Source: AP-15 sp963737145
Lineage (GTDB): Bacteria > Pseudomonadota > Alphaproteobacteria > ATCC43930 > CGMCC-115725
DNA: 64,000 nt
Reading direction: 5' to 3'
Assembly (NCBI GenBank): GCA_963737145.1
Contig: CAVTRO010000004.1
Location: forward strand, 434,001 to 498,000
Part shown: positions 18,402-27,646 of the stretch, piece after piece
Layout of the letters: each line of letters starts with the position of its first letter
How positions within the stretch are numbered: the stretch's first letter is position 1
Translations under genes and position numbers: made by a program
Notes under the pieces: generated by a model
What the model was told of the DNA's origin: nothing
What the model saw: the letters and a program-made list of their open reading frames with translations, nothing else
Database searches by the model: none

Positions 18402-18926
18402 TTACCGCTGCGAGATATGGAACAGGGGTGCGCGCCGTGCGCCATTGCGCGTCGGCCGGATCAGGTCGATTTCGCCCATTCGTTTAAGCCCACAGCGCAA
18501 TAGAACCTTCTGCGAAGCCAGGTTGCTCGGATCGGTGTAGGCGCGGATGGTTGCCATCCCGAGGGTTCGCGGCCCGTAATCGATGACGGCGGCGACGGCT
18601 TCTCGCGCATACCCGTTGCCCCAATGCGGCTGGCCCAGCCAATAGCCGAGCGCCGGTTCCTCACTTTGGTCGCCGGTGCTGCCGTCCAATCCGACACCGC
18701 CGATCAGGCGGTCGGCTTCCTTCAGTGCGATGCCGAAGCGCTGCGGACGGCCGGTTGCGTGGTCCTGCTGAACCCGCGCGATCCACTCCCGCCCGTCCGC
18801 CTCGGAGTAGGGATGGGGCATCGTAGCGAGCCAAGGCGCCAGCTCCCAGTTACCGACAAGTGTGACCAGGTCGATGAGATCATCGTCGGTAAGCGACCGC
18901 ATCCGGAGCCGAGTGGTTTCGATCAC
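18402..18926 (-). CDS. GNAT N-acetyltransferase, RimJ/RimL-like
   Basis: A 174-residue GNAT-fold protein beginning IETTRLRMRSLTDDD. The acetyl-CoA site is in GYWLGQPHWGNGYAREAV (residues 95-112), followed by YTDPSNLASQKVLLRCG, the usual N-x-x-S-x-K-V-L motif. It resembles RimJ/RimL-type acetyltransferases that modify protein N-termini or small amines. The substrate is unknown. About 200 bp separate it from the MetE-like gene, in which I see nothing notable. Confidence 0.85.
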   Translation of the reverse strand: MIETTRLRMRSLTDDDLIDLVTLVGNWELAPWLATMPHPYSEADGREWIARVQQDHATGRPQRFGIALKEADRLIGGVGLDGSTGDQSEEPALGYWLGQPHWGNGYAREAVAAVIDYGPRTLGMATIRAYTDPSNLASQKVLLRCGLKRMGEIDLIRPTRNGARRAPLFHISQR

Positions 18927-18950
18927 GGCACCGGGCGCCTCGGCGAGAGG

Positions 18951-20021
18951 TCAGGCGGCGGCTTTTCGGTTGGCAGCCAGCCGGGTGTCCACGAGAGCGA
19001 CCGTTTGATCCACGACCGCATTGCGCATGCCGTATTGCGCCCCGATCAGCTGCACGAGCCGGTCCGTCCGCTCGATATTGGGGGCGCCGTTGTCGAGGGC
19101 CCGGGCGGCCGAAGATGGCCGCACCAGATCGTTGGCGGCGGCGGCGTATTTCTCGAATGGCACCAAATCGTCAGGCGATGCGCCGAGCCGCTCGCATACG
19201 CCGGACACCCAGTTATAGACCGACCTCGACGTGCCCAAGTCGCTGTGCACGGCGTCCTTGATGTCAATCGCGCCATCCTTTGTGACGCAGCGGTAATTGC
19301 CGGTCAGCAGCATCGCCCATTTGGCGAGCGGCACAAAAATCGAGTCGTGGACCTTCAATTTGACCGGCAGCTGGACCGGCCCATCGCCCGGATCGTACCG
19401 CGCCGCCTCTATCTCCGCCTCCATCTCGCGCAGTATCGCGGTGGACTTGTCGGAGTTCGAACCGGGCCACCTTGAAATTGGTCGGCAAGGTGACCTGAAG
19501 GAAGTTGATCTTCTCGCCGGGCGGCCGGATGGCCTGCGGGTCGGGGCTGCACAAGGTCAGGTTCCCCGGCTCGAAATTGTCCCACACGCTCGCATCGGTA
19601 TAGGCGGGTTTGAGCGCGTCGGTCTTCAGCCCGGCGATGCGCTTCAGATAAGGCAAGGGCGGCATGTTCATGATCGACATGCACGGCACACGCGACCGCG
19701 CCACCGCGTCGAGCAGTTCGCGAACCCCGGGGGAGCGGAATTGCGGCTCCTGCATCGCCAACGCGACGAGATCGTAGTCCTTCGGGTTGACGTCGCCCGG
19801 GCCGGCTGCGGCGAGCTTACCCGGCAATTTCCGCGAAGTTCGAGCTCGATCGGCTCCTTTCTGCCTCTGATCGGCAGCCGTATTCGGGCGCCGTCCTTGT
19901 TGAACGCCTCCACCTCCGCCGGGAGGCACACCATCGTTATCTTGTGGCCGCCGAACAGCAGTTTCGTCGCCAGGAGCGAGCCGTAAGAAGCCCCCATGAT
20001 CAGGACGTTGTAAGTCGCCAT
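18951..20021 (-). CDS. Ketopantoate reductase-like (ApbA/PanE) protein with two apparent frameshifts
   Basis: The N-terminus MATYNVLIMGASYGSLLATKL carries a GxxxG nucleotide-binding turn. Sequence then jumps frame near 19835 to DVNPKDYDLVALAMQEPQF and again near 19459 to EMEAEIEAARYDPGDGP, together giving one ApbA/PanE-like protein of about 355 residues. Family enzymes reduce 2-oxoacids with NADPH (ketopantoate to pantoate); this divergent member's substrate is uncertain. A GGAGGAG box precedes the start at 20021. Two indels could be base errors or decay; if real, the gene is dead. Confidence 0.65.
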
Positions 20022-20036
20022 ACCGCCATCTCCTCC

Positions 20037-20957
20037 CTAAGCCGGATGGATCTTCTGGTCCGACGATGCCGGATGCCGGGTTTTCGGGCAAGCTTCCTGC
20101 GCAAGGATCGCGGCCAGACCGGCCCGAAAGTCAGGGTACCGCAAGGTCACGCCGAGCTCGCTCTTGATCAGCCGGTTCGACACCCGCTTGTTGTCGTCGT
20201 AGAAGCTGCGCGCCATCGGCGACAGCTCGGCTGCTTCGAACGGCACGAGCGGCGGCGCCGGCATGCCTAGCAACCCCGCGGCATGAGCGACGACGGCCTC
20301 GGGCGCGGCGGGACTGTCGTCGCAGACGTTATAGACGGCTCCCGGCCGCGGCCGGCTGATCGAGCTGGCGAGCACATGCGCCAGATCCTCGACATGAACG
20401 CGGGAGAATACCTGGCCCGGCTTGTCGATCCGCTTTGCCGTGCCGGCGCGGAGTGCGTCGAAGGGGCTGCGGCCGGGGCCGTAAATGCCGGCGAGGCGGA
20501 AGATGTGCACCGGCACCTCGCGGCGGCGCCAGAGATCGAGCCAGCCCGCTTCGGCGGCGACCCGCCGGCGGCCGCGCTCGCCGCTCGGCGACAACTCGGC
20601 GGTCTCGTCGACCCAGCCGCCGCCGCGATCGCCGTAAACACCCGTCGTCGAAAGGTAACCGAGCCAACGCAGGCCTTCGATCCTGGCGATGTGCTCACCA
20701 TGCACCGCTAGCGCGGGGTCGCCTGCGGCATCGGGAGGAACCGACATCAGAAGATGCGTCACCCCGTCGAACGCTTCCCGGGACAGCGGGTGGTGGCGGT
20801 CGAAGACCTCGACGGGAAACCCGGCTGCGCCCAGGGCCGAGGCCTTGTCTTCGGTTCGGCAGGTGCCGCCGACGATCCACCCCTCACCGGCAAACCGGCG
20901 GGCGAGCACCCGCGCGGTGTAGCCGAAGCCAAAGCAAAAAAGATGCGGGAGCGTCAT
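20037..20957 (-). CDS. NAD-dependent epimerase/dehydratase-like extended SDR (YeeZ type)
   Basis: A 306-residue extended short-chain dehydrogenase. It has the N-terminal FGFGYTARVLARRF turn, LSTTGVYGDRGG with the catalytic Thr/Ser-Tyr region near residue 110, RLAGIYGPGRSPFD near 155 and VHVEDLAHVL near 190, as in the uncharacterised YeeZ/SDR family. It probably acts on a nucleotide-linked or small hydroxylated substrate. Its ATG overlaps the frame-corrected stop of the MFS gene upstream by 4 bp, so the two are likely translated together. Confidence 0.82.
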   Translation of the reverse strand: MTLPHLFCFGFGYTARVLARRFAGEGWIVGGTCRTEDKASALGAAGFPVEVFDRHHPLSREAFDGVTHLLMSVPPDAAGDPALAVHGEHIARIEGLRWLGYLSTTGVYGDRGGGWVDETAELSPSGERGRRRVAAEAGWLDLWRRREVPVHIFRLAGIYGPGRSPFDALRAGTAKRIDKPGQVFSRVHVEDLAHVLASSISRPRPGAVYNVCDDSPAAPEAVVAHAAGLLGMPAPPLVPFEAAELSPMARSFYDDNKRVSNRLIKSELGVTLRYPDFRAGLAAILAQEACPKTRHPASSDQKIHPA

Positions 20958-22235
20958 GAAGGGGTCCTGGCCACCACCGGCACTGCATTAACCGACAACG
21001 CGACGGGGTCGGCTTCGAGCGTTTCGGCGATGCGCCTTTGCTTGAACCGGGTCCACACCCAAAAGCCGCACGAGACGAGCGCGCCGACGGCGAGCGGCAG
21101 GCGCAGGCCGAACCGCCCGCTGAGCGAGCCCATCAGCACCGCCCCGACCGCCGGGCCGGCGCGGAAGATCATCCCGTAGAGCGCCATGATCCGGCCGCGC
21201 ATGCGGATGTCGACCGCGGCCTGTATCAAGGTCTGCGCGCCGACCCCGGTGATTGTCATCGCGGCCCCGGCGACGAAGACGCAGGGCAGGGCGAGGTAGA
21301 ACTGGTTTGTCAGGGTAAAGGCGAGGATCGCCAGCGAAATGATCAACGTGTTGCCGAGCACGAGGCGGGTCAGCCCCGCCAGAGCCGGACGCAGCAGCAT
21401 CCAGGCAGCGCCAAAGATGCGCCGAGGCCGACGGTCGAGGTCAGGGTCGCCAGGCCCTCCGGCCCGCGCCCGAAGACACTGTCGGCAAACCCGGGAAACA
21501 GCTCGACAAAGCCGCGCGTCCCGACCGTCGTGATCGTGAACAGCAGCAGCATCGGCGCGATGCCGGGATGGTGGCTGGCATAGCCATAGGCCTCGGCCGA
21601 GGCCTTGAGGACACTCTGGGTCGCGGCGACCGGCAATGCCGGGAGGCCGCGCAAATTGGCCATCGCGACGAGAAAAACAATGTAGGTTCCGGCATTGACC
21701 GCAAAGGCGGCACCGACGCTGACCTTGGCATGACGATCCCGGCGACCGCCGGGCCGAGAAAGCGGGCGGAATTGAAGATGATCGCGTTGATGGCCAGCGC
21801 CGAAGGCAATGCCGCGCGATCGACCAGGGTCGGGATCAGCGCCAAACGCGAGGGCTGCGCCACCGCGTTGAAGACGCCGAGCAGCAAGGTGAGCGCGAAC
21901 AACAGCTCGATCGTGATGGCGCCGGTGTAGACGAGAACCGCGAGCAGGGTTGCCTCAATACTGCCGGCCACCTGCGTCACCCGAATGATGCCGACCCGGT
22001 CGCGCCGGTCGGCGAGAGCGCCGGCGAGCGGGCTCAAAAACACCACCGGAAAGAACTCGGCCATCGAGATTATGCCGAGCCAGGCGCCGGAATGGGTCAA
22101 CGTCCAAGCGAGCCAGCCGACCGCGACGCGCTGCATCCATACGCCGATCAGCGAAACGGCGTTCCCGCTCGCATAGATCCGGTAGTTCCTGTGGGCAAAA
22201 GCCTGGACGACATTGCCGAGGCCACCGGGAAACAA
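20954..22235 (-). CDS. MFS exporter (enterobactin-exporter-like) with two apparent frameshifts
   Basis: Three consecutive frames add up to one MFS exporter of about 425 residues. The first part (GNAVSLIGVWMQRVAVGWLAW, then LADRRDR) starts at 22235. The frame changes near 21731 into a part containing VGAAFAVNAGTYIVFLVAMANL, then near 21418 into FGAAWMLLRPALAGLTRL and the C-terminal helices ending at 20954. The family exports siderophores or hydrophobic drugs. Each break is explained by one missing base. Whether this permease works depends on whether the breaks are sequencing errors. Confidence 0.7.
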
Positions 22236-22274
22236 GCGATCGCGGACGAGAGACAGGGCCGGCAGCTCGAATTC

Positions 22275-23087
22275 TCAGCGGTGTGGAAGATGGGGGGCGA
22301 GACGGCCGCCGATGCGGATCGGCTCTACCGACCGGGCCAGACCCGTTGTGTCGTCGGTCTCGAGGAGGATTCCACACAATGTCGCTTCGCCCTCGGCGAC
22401 TTGCGGGCGCTCTCCGGGCATTTTGGTGACGAATTTGAGGACCGCCGGGCCTTTTTGAATCCCGATCACGGAATCGTAATCACCGCACATTCCGGCGTCG
22501 GTCTGGTACGCGGTGCCGCCGGGAAAGATCTGGTAGTCGGCGGTCGGCACGTGACAGTGCGACCCAAAGACGGCCGAGACGCGGCCATCGGCAAAATGAC
22601 CGAGCGCCATCTTCTCGCTCGACGCCTCGGCATGAAAATCGACAAGGATGGCTGCGGCGTCGACGCCGAGCCGGAATCCGGCGAGAAGCTCTTCCAGGCG
22701 GGCGAAGGGATCGTCGAGCGCGTCCATGAAGAGCCGGCCCATCAGGTTGACGACGAGGACGCTCTGCCCTCCGATGGGGTGGAGCCGCCATCCGGCGCCG
22801 GGGGTTCCCTTCGGGAAGTTCGCCGGGCGCAGGACGTGCGGATCGCGGTCGATGTAGGGGATGATTTCTCGCTGGTCCCAGACGTGGTTACCGGTGGTCA
22901 GGACATCGACTTCGGAATCGTAAAATTCGCCGCAGAGACGTTCGGTCAGGCCGCGGCCGGCTGCCGCGTTCTCCGCATTAACGACGACCAAATCGAGCGA
23001 GAATTGCCGGCGCAAGCCCGGCACGTGTTTTTTGACCGCCTCACGGCCGGGCCGTCCGACCACGTCTCCACAAAACAGGATGTTCAC
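22275..23087 (-). CDS. TIGR00282/YmdB-type metallophosphoesterase
   Basis: A 270-residue protein beginning NILFCGDVVGRPGREAV. Metal-binding residues are visible in GDVVG, in VVNAENAAAG, in TTGNHVWD and in GSHCHVPTADY, as in YmdB-type cyclic-nucleotide phosphodiesterases. It should hydrolyse 2',3'- or 3',5'-cyclic nucleotides in the cytosol. The GTG at 23087 is the start because the family begins exactly there and the bases upstream belong to the 6S RNA candidate. In many alphaproteobacteria this gene follows zapA, 6S RNA and the formyltetrahydrofolate cyclo-ligase gene; the last is absent here. Confidence 0.88.
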   Translation of the reverse strand: MNILFCGDVVGRPGREAVKKHVPGLRRQFSLDLVVVNAENAAAGRGLTERLCGEFYDSEVDVLTTGNHVWDQREIIPYIDRDPHVLRPANFPKGTPGAGWRLHPIGGQSVLVVNLMGRLFMDALDDPFARLEELLAGFRLGVDAAAILVDFHAEASSEKMALGHFADGRVSAVFGSHCHVPTADYQIFPGGTAYQTDAGMCGDYDSVIGIQKGPAVLKFVTKMPGERPQVAEGEATLCGILLETDDTTGLARSVEPIRIGGRLAPHLPHR

Positions 23088-23112
23088 GCGGCGCCCCAGG
23101 AGGGAGATGGGC

Positions 23113-23281
23113 TGCGGGGTGGAGCCGGCTCGGCCGTCGGCGTGCAACTCCTCCGTGGCCCGCCGTAGCAGGTGGGCGACCATGTGTCGAAGCCACGACT
23201 TCGACAGAGACGGCCCCCAAGAGGTAGGTATCGGCCCCGGGGCAACATGCGGCCTAACGCACCGCCCAGCCCCACTCCGCA
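23113..23281 (-). ncRNA. ssrS: 6S RNA (SsrS) candidate
   Basis: The gap between zapA and ymdB can fold into one long interrupted hairpin of about 169 nt. The terminal stem pairs TGCGG-A-GTGGGGC (23281-23269) with GCTCCAC-C-CCGCA (23125-23113): twelve pairs, one of them G-U, around one A-C mismatch. An inner helix pairs TGGGCGGT with GGTCGCCCA, and an apical hairpin GTCGAAG/CTTCGAC is visible. Size, rod shape and the position just downstream of zapA are hallmarks of alphaproteobacterial 6S RNA, which binds the housekeeping RNA polymerase in stationary phase. The call rests on structure plus synteny, not on a covariance score. Confidence 0.72.
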
Positions 23282-23290
23282 ACGCGGAAA

Positions 23291-23596
23291 CTAGGGTGTT
23301 TGCAACCCCGCCGCAATAGGGGTGACCCGCCTTGCCGTTTCGCCTCTTTCATTTGACGCGTTTTCGGCGCGGCTGCGCTCCCGCTCGAGCGCGTCGTTCG
23401 CATCCGAGAGCTCGTCGGCAATGACCAACGCGGCGAGCAGCAACAGCCGCGCCTCTCCGACCTGACCGACGCTTCCGACGAATTCGGCAACCTTGGCGTC
23501 GACATATTGCGCAAGGCGCCTGATGCGGGTCTCCTGCCCATCATCGCAGCTGATCGCATAGGAGCGGCCGTTCACCGGCACACTGACCTGGCCCAT
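23291..23596 (-). CDS. zapA: Cell-division protein ZapA
   Basis: A 101-residue protein starting MGQVSVPVNGRSYAISCDDG, with LAQYVDAKVAEF and the coiled-coil-forming ARLLLLAALVIADEL. This matches ZapA, which bundles FtsZ filaments at the division ring. The last 30 residues are low-complexity and probably disordered. It lies immediately upstream of the 6S RNA candidate, the usual alphaproteobacterial order. Confidence 0.92.
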   Translation of the reverse strand: MGQVSVPVNGRSYAISCDDGQETRIRRLAQYVDAKVAEFVGSVGQVGEARLLLLAALVIADELSDANDALERERSRAENASNERGETARRVTPIAAGLQTP

Positions 23597-23633
23597 ATCC
23601 GTCCCCCAGAGCGCCCGTTAGAGACCGCTGCGA

Positions 23634-24593
23634 TCAGTGGATTTTCTCGTATTTGCGGAAGCAGCGCAAATTTTCGGGCCTCGGCTCGCCCGGAAAGGCG
23701 CCCGGCCACAAGGTCCACGCGACCTCGCCGACATAGAGGTCGCCGCGGGAATCGGCGCACATGCCGTGCGGACCGATGAACCCGGTCGGCGCCAGGCTCG
23801 CATGCGGATCGCCGAAGCGGCTCAGCAATTTGCCCTGGTGGTCGACGATGCTGACCCTGGGCCCCAAATTCGGGCTCTTCAAATTGACCGCCATCGACGG
23901 CCCGAGCTCGCCGATATAGCAGACCGGATGCCGAGTATAATCCATATAGAGGCCGCATGGGCGGTGCAGATTGTTCCACTGCGTCTCGTATTTGCCGTTG
24001 CCGTCGAATACCTGCACCCGGTGGTTCTCGCGGTCGGCGACATAGACCCAACCCTCGGCGTCAGTGCAGATATTGTGGACGATATTGAACTCCCCCGGGC
24101 CGATGCCGGGCTCGCCCCACGACATCAGCAATCTGCCGTCAGGCAAGTATTTGTGCACCTTGGCGTTGCCATAGCCGTCGGAAACATAAATCTCGCCTTT
24201 CGGCGAGAGGGCTGTATGCGTGCAGCGGTGGAAGGGCTCGCCGCTCATATACGGGGCCGGCTTGCCGGGGACGCCGATCTCAAGCAACAGCTTGCCGTCG
24301 AGCGAGCATTTGCGGACGAAATGGCCGCCATCGTCGGTCAGATAAATCGAATCGTCTGGCCCCATATGGACCCCGTGCGCCCGCGGATACTCGCCCTCCC
24401 CCCAGGACCGCAAAAAGTTTCCATCGCGGTCGAACACTATGACCGGGTGCTCGCCGCGATTGAAGGCATAGACATTGTCCTTGCCGTCAACGCCGACCGC
24501 GGCGACCTCTTTAAACGACCAGCCGTCCGGCAGTTTCGCCCAGTTTTCGATGATCCGGTACTTGAAATCGCCGGTGCCTACGATCTCTGCCAT
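23634..24593 (-). CDS. NHL-repeat beta-propeller protein, copy 1 (PAL-like)
   Basis: A 319-residue six-bladed NHL propeller. Repeats such as YLTDDGGHFVRKCSLDG, YVSDGYGNAKVHKY and YVADRENHRVQVFDGNG are visible, with GPGEFNIVHNI between them. The blades resemble peptidyl-alpha-hydroxyglycine alpha-amidating lyase (PAL), whose zinc-site histidines have counterparts in HRCTHTALS and VHNIC. No signal peptide is seen, so it is cytosolic. Copy 2 of the same length lies 11 bp upstream. The start at 24593 excludes an extension that merely reads through the neighbour's end. Function unproven. Confidence 0.82.
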   Translation of the reverse strand: MAEIVGTGDFKYRIIENWAKLPDGWSFKEVAAVGVDGKDNVYAFNRGEHPVIVFDRDGNFLRSWGEGEYPRAHGVHMGPDDSIYLTDDGGHFVRKCSLDGKLLLEIGVPGKPAPYMSGEPFHRCTHTALSPKGEIYVSDGYGNAKVHKYLPDGRLLMSWGEPGIGPGEFNIVHNICTDAEGWVYVADRENHRVQVFDGNGKYETQWNNLHRPCGLYMDYTRHPVCYIGELGPSMAVNLKSPNLGPRVSIVDHQGKLLSRFGDPHASLAPTGFIGPHGMCADSRGDLYVGEVAWTLWPGAFPGEPRPENLRCFRKYEKIH

Positions 24594-24604
24594 TGGGTCC
24601 TCCC

Positions 24605-25564
24605 TCAGTGCACGCGCTCGTATTTCTGCAGCGAGCGAATGTAAGCCGGCCGCGGCGTGTCGGGGTAGAATTGCGGCCATTGCGTCCACGACACCTCGCC
24701 GACATAGAGGTCGCCGCGTGAATCGACGCTAAGACCGTGCGGGCCGAGGAAAGCTGTCGGCGCGGTGCCGGCGTGCATGTCGCCAAAGCGCGACAGCAGC
24801 TTGCCTTGGTGGTCGACAATGCTGACTCGCGGCCCGAGGTTCGGGCTGTTGCGGTTGACGGGCTGCACCGGCCCGAGTTCGCCGACATAACAGACCGGGT
24901 GTCGGGTATAGTCCATGTAGAGCCCGCACGGCCGGTGCAGATTATTCCATTGCGTCTCGTATTTGCCGTTGCCGTCGAACACCTGGACGCGGTGGTTTTC
25001 GCGGTCGGCGACATAGACCCAGCCGTCGGCGTCGGTGCAGATGTTGTGCACGATGTTGAATTCGCCGGGATTGGTGCCGGGCTCGCCCCAAGACATCAGC
25101 AATTTCCCGTCAGGCGAATATTTGTGCACCTTGGCATTGCCGTATCCATCGGAGACGTAGATCTCGCCTTTCGGCGAGAGGGCCGTGTGCGTGCAGCGGT
25201 GAAACGGCTCGCCGCTCATATAGGGCGCCGGCTTTCCGGGCACGCCGAGCTCGAGCAACAGCTTGCCGTCGAGCGAGCATTTCCGAACGAAATGACCGCC
25301 ATCGTCGGTCAGATAAATCAAATCGTCGGGACCCATATGGACGCCATGCGCGCGCGGGTACTGGCCCTCGCCCCAGGACCGCCGAAAATTGCCCTCGCGG
25401 TCGAAGACCATGACCGGGTGCTCGCCGCGATTGAAGACATAGACATTGTCCTTGGCGTCGACCCCGACCGCCCCGACCTCCTTGAACGACCATCCATCGG
25501 GCAGTTTCGCCCAATCCTCGACGATGCGGTACTTGAAATCGCCAGTGCCAACGATGATCGCCAT
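24605..25564 (-). CDS. NHL-repeat beta-propeller protein, copy 2 (PAL-like)
   Basis: A 319-residue propeller, closely similar to the downstream copy over its whole length with no gaps apparent; differences cluster near residues 250-270 and at the C-terminus. Start at 25564 follows AAAGGAGAGCTCGGC. The same PAL-like blade motifs (VSDGYGNAKVHKYSPDG, VADRENHRVQVFDG) are present. The pair is a tandem duplication with both copies intact. It lies next to a thioesterase and two amidase genes on the same strand, which may point to amide or acyl-CoA catabolism, but that link is only by position. Confidence 0.82.
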   Translation of the reverse strand: MAIIVGTGDFKYRIVEDWAKLPDGWSFKEVGAVGVDAKDNVYVFNRGEHPVMVFDREGNFRRSWGEGQYPRAHGVHMGPDDLIYLTDDGGHFVRKCSLDGKLLLELGVPGKPAPYMSGEPFHRCTHTALSPKGEIYVSDGYGNAKVHKYSPDGKLLMSWGEPGTNPGEFNIVHNICTDADGWVYVADRENHRVQVFDGNGKYETQWNNLHRPCGLYMDYTRHPVCYVGELGPVQPVNRNSPNLGPRVSIVDHQGKLLSRFGDMHAGTAPTAFLGPHGLSVDSRGDLYVGEVSWTQWPQFYPDTPRPAYIRSLQKYERVH

Positions 25565-25683
25565 GCCGAGCTCTCCTTTTGCGCGCTGAGCCAAGTTATC
25601 GAAGCAACCGGCTCGATACAATCCTGCTCAGCCCGCGATAACGGCAGAGCCGCCGGCATCCACGGCAGTTTCTGATCCGTGCA

Positions 25684-26070
25684 TTATGATTCCAAGCGGC
25701 GCGCGAATTTGGCCATATCGATGACGGCACGGGAATGCGATCCGGCCCCGATCTCCTTATCGCCCTCTGTCGCGCGCACCCGGAATTCGACCCGCCGACC
25801 GTCGACTTTGGTGACCTCGGCATCGCCGGTGACTACGCATCCGGCCGGTGTCGCTGCGAGGTGGCGGACATTGACCTCGGTGCCGACCGCGCTTTCGCCG
25901 GGGTCGAGATAAGCCTTAATCGCATTGAGCGCGGCATTCTCCATGACCATGATCATAACGGGAGTGGCGAACACGGCGGGCAGCATCGCGTCCTTGAACC
26001 GGTTCGCGAGGTGCTCGGGCTGGACCAGCAATGAAAATGAGCCTCTGGCTCCAAGCGGAATCTGCTTCAT
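25684..26070 (-). CDS. Hotdog-fold thioesterase (FlK-like)
   Basis: A 128-residue single hotdog domain. VMIMVMENAALNAIKAYLDPGESAVGTEVNVRHLAATPAG has the acidic and histidine positions seen in fluoroacetyl-CoA thioesterase FlK-type proteins, in three successive short motifs: MENAA, GTEVNVRHLAATP and RVRATEGDKEIGAG. It likely hydrolyses a short acyl-CoA in the cytosol. It sits 24 bp downstream of an amidase gene and about 120 bp upstream of the NHL pair. Confidence 0.82.
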   Translation of the reverse strand: MKQIPLGARGSFSLLVQPEHLANRFKDAMLPAVFATPVMIMVMENAALNAIKAYLDPGESAVGTEVNVRHLAATPAGCVVTGDAEVTKVDGRRVEFRVRATEGDKEIGAGSHSRAVIDMAKFARRLES

Positions 26071-26094
26071 GGCGTGCGCTGTAACGGCTCAACT

Positions 26095-27549
26095 TCATTG
26101 ATACCCGGGCGGCGGCGTGAAGCCGCCGATCTCGTCGGCGAGCAGACGCGCGAATTCGATTGTCGTCGGATCTTCGCCTTCCGCCCCGATGATCTGCAGT
26201 CCGACCGGCAGGCCCGCCGCGGTCAGGCCGATCGGTGCGGCGGTCGCCGGCAAGTAGGAGAGGCTCGCCAATCCGGCCCAGAAGCGCTGGTCGCCGTAGG
26301 GGATCGGCCGCCCGTTCACCGGAATCAGGCGCTGATCGCGATCCGGATTGTGGTCGTGCGGGAAGGCGGCGGTGGCGGCGACCGGCGTCAGCAGCACATC
26401 GAAGCGCTGGAAAAAGTCACGCCAGGCATAACGCAGTTTGTTGCGCGCCTCGTTGGCAATGCCCCAGGCGCGGTGGTCGAGCGTTGCGCCTCGTGCCAGG
26501 GTCGCTCGAAAGCTCAGGTCGTCGGCTGCAATCGTTGCGGCGATTTCCTTCTGTGCAGCGAAATCCGCGTCACTGATGCGCGAGGCGGTCGCCGCCCGCA
26601 GCAGGGCCATAAACAGCCGATGGTGCTCGGCATCCCCGATATCCGGGCGGGCATTCTCGTCCACCCTAGCGCCGGCCCGCGCGATCGCCGCAACCGCTGC
26701 CTCGAAACGCTCACGCACGCTGGCATCGATCTCGCAAAGTCGCGAGGTTGCCCAAACGGCCACGCGGAACTCCCCGAGCCTGCGGCAGCGCGGCGGCGGC
26801 AATTCGACCCGCCACGCCGGCTGTTGCAAAACGTCCGGGCCGGTGAGGACGCGCAGCGCCACGGCGATATCCTCGGCGTGGCGTGCCATCGGGCCGACTA
26901 CCGAGATATCGGTCGGCGTCACAGTCGCCGCGGGCGCATGGCCGCGCGACGGGATCAGGCCCCAGCTCGGCTTATGGCCATAAACGCCGCAGTAATGAGC
27001 AGGATTGCGCAATGAACCGGCGATGTCGCTGCCGGCGCCAAGGGCGGAGAGCCCGGCGGCTAATACCGCGGCCTCGCCGCCCGACGACCCGCCCGGCCCG
27101 CGCGAGAGGTCCCAGGGGTTGTTCGTGGTCCCGTAGATATTGTTGTAGCTTTGCGAATCCATCAGCATGAACGGGACGTTGGTCTTCCCGAACACGATCG
27201 CGCCGGCCTGCAACAGGCGATCGACCACGACCGCGTTGCCCGCCGCGATGTTGTCCTTCCACAGCGGATTGCCAAAGGTGGTCGGCAAGCCGGAGAGGTT
27301 GAAGGACTCCTTGACCGTCATCGGGATGCCATGCAGCGGCCCCCACAGCTCGGCCCTGGCCAGCGCTGCATCGGCTTCGCGGGCGCGCTGGCGGGCGGCG
27401 TCGATTTGCCAGGCGATAATCGCATTGAGCGCCGGGTTATGACGCTCGGCGCGCGCGAGATAGAAGTCGAGCAATTCGAGGCAGCCGACACGGCGGTCGC
27501 GGATCTCGACGGCCAGCCGAGTGGCGGAACCAAAGGCGCGCAGATCCAT
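26095..27549 (-). CDS. Amidase-signature hydrolase, copy 1
   Basis: A 484-residue amidase-signature enzyme. The Ser-cisSer-Lys triad is supplied by VKES near residue 80, GGSSGGEAA near 153 and GSDIAGSLRNPA near 173. Such enzymes hydrolyse amides to acids and ammonia in the cytosol; substrate range is broad and cannot be read. Its C-terminus (GLPVGLQIIGAEGED) is typical. It lies between the thioesterase and a small lipoprotein gene, with a related amidase just beyond. Confidence 0.9.
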   Translation of the reverse strand: MDLRAFGSATRLAVEIRDRRVGCLELLDFYLARAERHNPALNAIIAWQIDAARQRAREADAALARAELWGPLHGIPMTVKESFNLSGLPTTFGNPLWKDNIAAGNAVVVDRLLQAGAIVFGKTNVPFMLMDSQSYNNIYGTTNNPWDLSRGPGGSSGGEAAVLAAGLSALGAGSDIAGSLRNPAHYCGVYGHKPSWGLIPSRGHAPAATVTPTDISVVGPMARHAEDIAVALRVLTGPDVLQQPAWRVELPPPRCRRLGEFRVAVWATSRLCEIDASVRERFEAAVAAIARAGARVDENARPDIGDAEHHRLFMALLRAATASRISDADFAAQKEIAATIAADDLSFRATLARGATLDHRAWGIANEARNKLRYAWRDFFQRFDVLLTPVAATAAFPHDHNPDRDQRLIPVNGRPIPYGDQRFWAGLASLSYLPATAAPIGLTAAGLPVGLQIIGAEGEDPTTIEFARLLADEIGGFTPPPGYQ

Positions 27550-27646
27550 CCCGCTTCCTTCCCATGCCTTCCCATGCCCAGCCTACCAGCGGTTCGAAAC
27601 AGATGCCAACCCGAGCCATGTCGGCGCTTGGCTGCTCACCCTCGGC

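Noticed and set aside
22092..23168. Plus-strand open frame of 358 codons
   Set aside because: Antisense to the MFS exporter start and to ymdB, both of which show clear family motifs. The frame crosses two genes without a ribosome site.
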